DNA from: Adineta steineri
Taxonomy: Eukaryota > Rotifera > Eurotatoria > Adinetida > Adinetidae
DNA length: 64,000 bases
NCBI GenBank assembly: GCA_905250115.1
Contig: CAJNOI010000229.1
Coordinates: 1-64,000 of the forward strand
Direction: 5' to 3'
The notes beneath the pieces were generated by a model. The model did not search any database and was not told the DNA's origin. It saw only the letters and a program-made list of their open reading frames with translations. Each line of letters begins with the position of its first letter. Positions within the stretch are counted from its first letter, which is position 1. Position numbers and translations under genes: made by a program. Shown here piece by piece: positions 57,631 to 64,000 of the stretch.

Positions 57631-59697
57631 TTCATTTTTTTTGTCTCCTACAAATGATTTTTTTTTTGAGACATTATAACAAGAAATTTCTTATTCATTA
57701 ATATCATCAATAAAGAATTCCATTATGATCTGAATAATTTACTAGAATTTTTGTTCTTCTTTATTGTTCTATTGATATTGACTACTATTAATTCAATTTA
57801 TTAAACAAAAATGGTTTTGATGCAAGTATTAATTAAAGACATCATATTTTTTGAAGATTTTCAATACATTATATTCAGTAGCTTTTGATAATCACGGGCA
57901 AAAATGTCTTTGATCAATATGAATCAGTCATTTTGAAAAACAAAAATATATATACCGTCAAGATAGCATAGATTGTTATGGATTAGAAGCATGACATATA
58001 TTACAGTTATTAAAATTTTTAAGTTACAACAAAAACTCTCAAGTAATCTGATCATTGATTTTGAAAGAGAATAATCAGCGAAAAGATTCCGAATATAAAC
58101 AATATTCATATTAGAAGAATATTGTACATAATGGTTTCTCGAAATCGATAGTGTTCTTTAAGATCACTTCACATTTTAATCTTCGCTACTAATATATCCT
58201 AGCTAGGTATGATAATTTTTGATAGAAGAAGTGCTAGTACTGATGGTATTGCACTTTATTATATTTCTTCTTACCTAAAATCATGTATATACTCGCTCAC
58301 TAGAGAGAGCGAAAAAATATGAAAGAGAAAGATTTTAAGAATAAAAGTAAGATAAGGACAAAGTATCACGTGATGTATAAAATAACGATAAAAGCAATAA
58401 ATCAAATGAAAAGAAATAATAAAGAAAGGACAAAGATCGTTACATTCATCTTCATCTTATAGAGGCATATTTAATATTATTTTTATGATTATATACATTC
58501 TCATTCTTGATATTCACAAAAGTGATATCAGATGAAAGAGTATACTAGCATGTTTTTTTCTCTTCATATTAAATAATATATTTTATAAACTCTCGAAATT
58601 GTCGATATACGTGAAAGATAATTTTTTCTATAATTTATCAAATTCTTCGATCCTTATATTCTCTAGACAACGATCATTTGTAAGAAATATGCAAACTTCA
58701 GTCGTTTAAATCGAAAGGCATGAATACTGAAAGATACAACAAACATAACTGTTTTTTGATTTTGATCGTTTCATTTTTGCAACTCATATTGAATTGTATC
58801 TGATCAACTCTAGATAATTATTTAAAGAAAAACTGGTCATAAAGGTTTTCAGTAACATTTGATTTATACTTAACAAGATCGATTAGTTTGTTCATGAAAA
58901 AATATAAAATCGAACTCATTAAAATTCATCGAAATTTTTTAAACGACTAAAGATCATGGATAAATTTCTTTTCTAAATAATTTATGATGCAACTAAAGAG
59001 TGAATCGATTCATTTCAAACACAAAAGGATAATCATAAAAATGTATCAAAACTTGAGGCTTAAATCATCCAAACTAGGGTGTGTGTATCCACCTACACCT
59101 ATACTTCTATTGAAAGATAATCTATTTTTGAAATAAACTGACAAATATTTCATTTGAAAAGAAACCCAAAACTGAAAATAATAAAAGATTTATCAAGAAA
59201 AAGAATAAGTTGGATCGAAAAATTTATGTGAAGTAAAATAAATTAATAAAGATTTAAATTATTTCAATTTTTTATAGTTTTTTTTTGGAAATTAATATGA
59301 AAATAACAAAAAAAGAAGAAAAACTCTGATTAGTTTTTAATATTCTGTTTAATTTTATTATTCTGTTTTTATTTTATTTAATAAAATTTGTAAATATAAA
59401 ACATCTATTCATTTCATTATAATGATCAATATGTTGAAAAATATCGAAGAATAAAGAAAAAAAAATAGTAAAACTCGAACAAGAAAAGAAATTCAACGGA
59501 AATCAAATAAACGAATCGAAATAAAATACGGTGCAGGTGTTGTTAAAGAAGAGACACTCACACTCACACCCTTTGTTTTCATCGAAAAAAAAAAACGAAT
59601 TCTTTTTCTTCCTAATGTGTCGTTTTATTGCAATGGAATTGTTCCATTTGAAATATGCGCTAAAACGCAAACAGACGTCTGTTTCTTTCTTTGTACA
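57631..59697. other. Intergenic, no gene recognised
   Basis: AT-rich. AATAAAG at 57710 serves the protease gene. Hairpin-family fragments occur at 59077-59106 (agggtgtgtgtatccacctacacc) and 59529-59574 (ggtgcaggtgttg ... cactcacactcacaccc). No other structure stands out. Confidence 0.45.
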
Positions 59698-60159
59698 ATG
59701 TATGATTCGAAACACATGGCTATGGTAAATAATAAAAAGGAATGTTTTATATGTAATAAGGATACAATTATGTATCCTTGTGTAGCATGTTCAAATCAAT
59801 TTTATTTAACTCATTTAATAGAACATCAACAGAAATTAAATGGAGAACTGAATTAAATTATTAATGAAAAACAACCAAATTTAGATTTGATAAAGCAAAT
59901 TCATCAATGGGAACAAAAATCAGTTGAATTAATTCAGAAAACAGCAAATGATTGTCGAAATAATGTTATACAAGAAACCAAATTATTTTAAATTAACATC
60001 GAAAAGAAATTTAGTAAATTAATTAAACAAATAAAAGATATTCGTGAACAAAATGAATTTAATGGGAGGAATTTAAGTTATTTACGAGATAAATTAAATG
60101 AAATTACAAAAGAATGTCATAATTTATTTAATATTTCTCTCGAACAAAATAATTCATAA
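59698..60159 (+). pseudogene. B-box / coiled-coil (TRIM-like) pseudogene
   Basis: The translated frame begins with a B-box-like zinc-binding motif (ECFICNKDTIMYPCVACS). A helical coiled-coil region follows (IHQWEQKSVELIQKTANDC; KFSKLIKQIKDIREQNEF; LSYLRDKLNEITKECHNLF). It resembles the N-terminal half of B-box/coiled-coil/NHL proteins abundant in bdelloids. TAA at 59854-59856 and at 59989-59991 interrupt it in the same frame, with clear continuity on both sides. No C-terminal NHL domain follows; the frame ends at 60157-60159. A histidine/aspartate position in the zinc site also appears altered (YLTHLIEH). Confidence 0.7.
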
Positions 60160-63348
<3,189 letters not shown>

Positions 63349-64000
63349 GGTAGTCGTCGTCGTCGAAATAATAACGACGGCTATTTATATGCTTAAACAA
63401 GAATAAACAGTTTCAAATAAACTTTCTCGCATTTTTAAATAAATCTATTTCATAAAAAAACAATGCTCCTAAATTTTTAAAACACATCCAAAATCTGTAT
63501 TATATTAATGTTCTTTTTTCATCAATTGATGTTGTATATACAGATCGACTGTTTAAAGGCTTAAGTTCAGATATCATTTGTGTTTGCATTGTTATATTCT
63601 AGCTATTAATAAGCATGTTGGTGTGGATATGAATGTAGCTATAAAAGAGAGACACTCACATCCACACTCTCAAGATATAAAAGAAACACATGCATCAGAT
63701 GAATGGAAATTTAATGGTTCATAATATAGTTTTATTATAAATCATCACGATATTAAAGATCTTTTAAATGCAATTAAAATTCTAATAGAAATGAGAAATA
63801 TTGAAATAGAAAATAAAATTTCAATTTATTCTGAAACAATAGATGATCATGCAAATCATTTATTTCGTAGTTAGCCTGTAAGACTTTATGTTTTATATGA
63901 GGAAAAAGAGAGTTTTAATTTCTCACATGCTTTTTCTCTCATAGATATCAACAAGTAAAGAATAGCAATATGAAACATAAGTCAACAAAGCAAACCTCAA
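63349..64000. other. 3' flank of the VCP paralogue; hairpin element; no gene recognised
   Basis: AATAAAC at about 63402 is a likely poly(A) signal. A hairpin-family member lies at 63617-63675 (ttggtgtggatatgaatg ... acactcacatccacactctcaag). After it, a coding-like stretch (about 63720-63880; HDIKDLLNAIKILIEM) has stops around it and cannot be assigned. Confidence 0.45.

Overview
The window reads as AT-rich animal nuclear DNA, most likely from a bdelloid rotifer. The reasons are: introns of about 47-60 bp in nearly every gene; a cluster of families I associate with bdelloid gene sets (NHL beta-propeller proteins, R-S-E ADP-ribosyltransferases with TPR repeats, F-box plus leucine-rich-repeat genes, B-box/coiled-coil proteins, expanded rhodopsin-like receptors); and dozens of short G-rich/C-rich inverted repeats built from GTGTGGG, which resembles the bdelloid telomeric repeat TGTGGG. 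The lineage is an inference; no rRNA or marker gene is present. A 100-N assembly gap lies at 37454-37553.

Layout. 1-3020 (-): 5' part of an ABCA-type lipid transporter, with a piggyBac-like MITE in one intron. 7083-12476 (+): two tandem NHL genes. Exon phases show that each encodes a single-pass membrane protein, with the propeller exon spliced to a small TM exon far upstream. 12749-14128 (-): a protein combining nucleotidyltransferase-like motifs with an intact PARP catalytic domain. 14845-16702 (+): a clan-3 cytochrome P450. 17043-17824 (-): a broken GPCR. 18608-19645 (-): a third NHL protein, probably secreted. 19.8-21.9 kb: a foldback, repeat-rich element. 22337-26180 (-): an ADP-ribosyltransferase/TPR gene whose splice phases join it to a leucine-rich-repeat-like module. 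27767-28837 (+): a GPCR. 29439-34615 (-): a many-exon TRPM-type channel.

34.7-35.4 kb is a large imperfect palindrome, followed by a small two-exon gene for a defensin-like cysteine-rich peptide (35889-36178). 36554-37429 (-) is a zinc-finger protein with a NYN/PIN-like N-terminus, truncated by the gap. 39162-41913 (+) is an F-box/LRR gene whose repeats are each encoded by an 84-bp exon. The second half holds two secreted AMOP-like proteins (46161, 50756), a GPCR pseudogene (51911), an intronless DHCR24-like FAD oxidoreductase (53264, -), an intronless V8-like secreted serine protease (56629), a B-box pseudogene (59698) and a remodelled VCP/p97 paralogue (61470-63348). Long AT-rich stretches between these show no genes I can support.

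The strongest unusual observations are: (1) the VCP paralogue has lost D1, lacks the Walker B glutamate, and carries an in-frame hAT-like MITE inside the remaining ATPase domain; (2) a dispersed family of about 25 telomere-like hairpin elements with CTTGAGGGTG/CACCCTCAAG ends, with one presence/absence case between the NHL paralogues; (3) the roughly 730-bp palindrome; (4) the NTase-PARP combination; (5) LRR exons whose splice acceptor is mutated, so that an intron reads through in frame, with the same arrangement present twice. All annotations come from reading the sequence; no homology search or transcript data were available.
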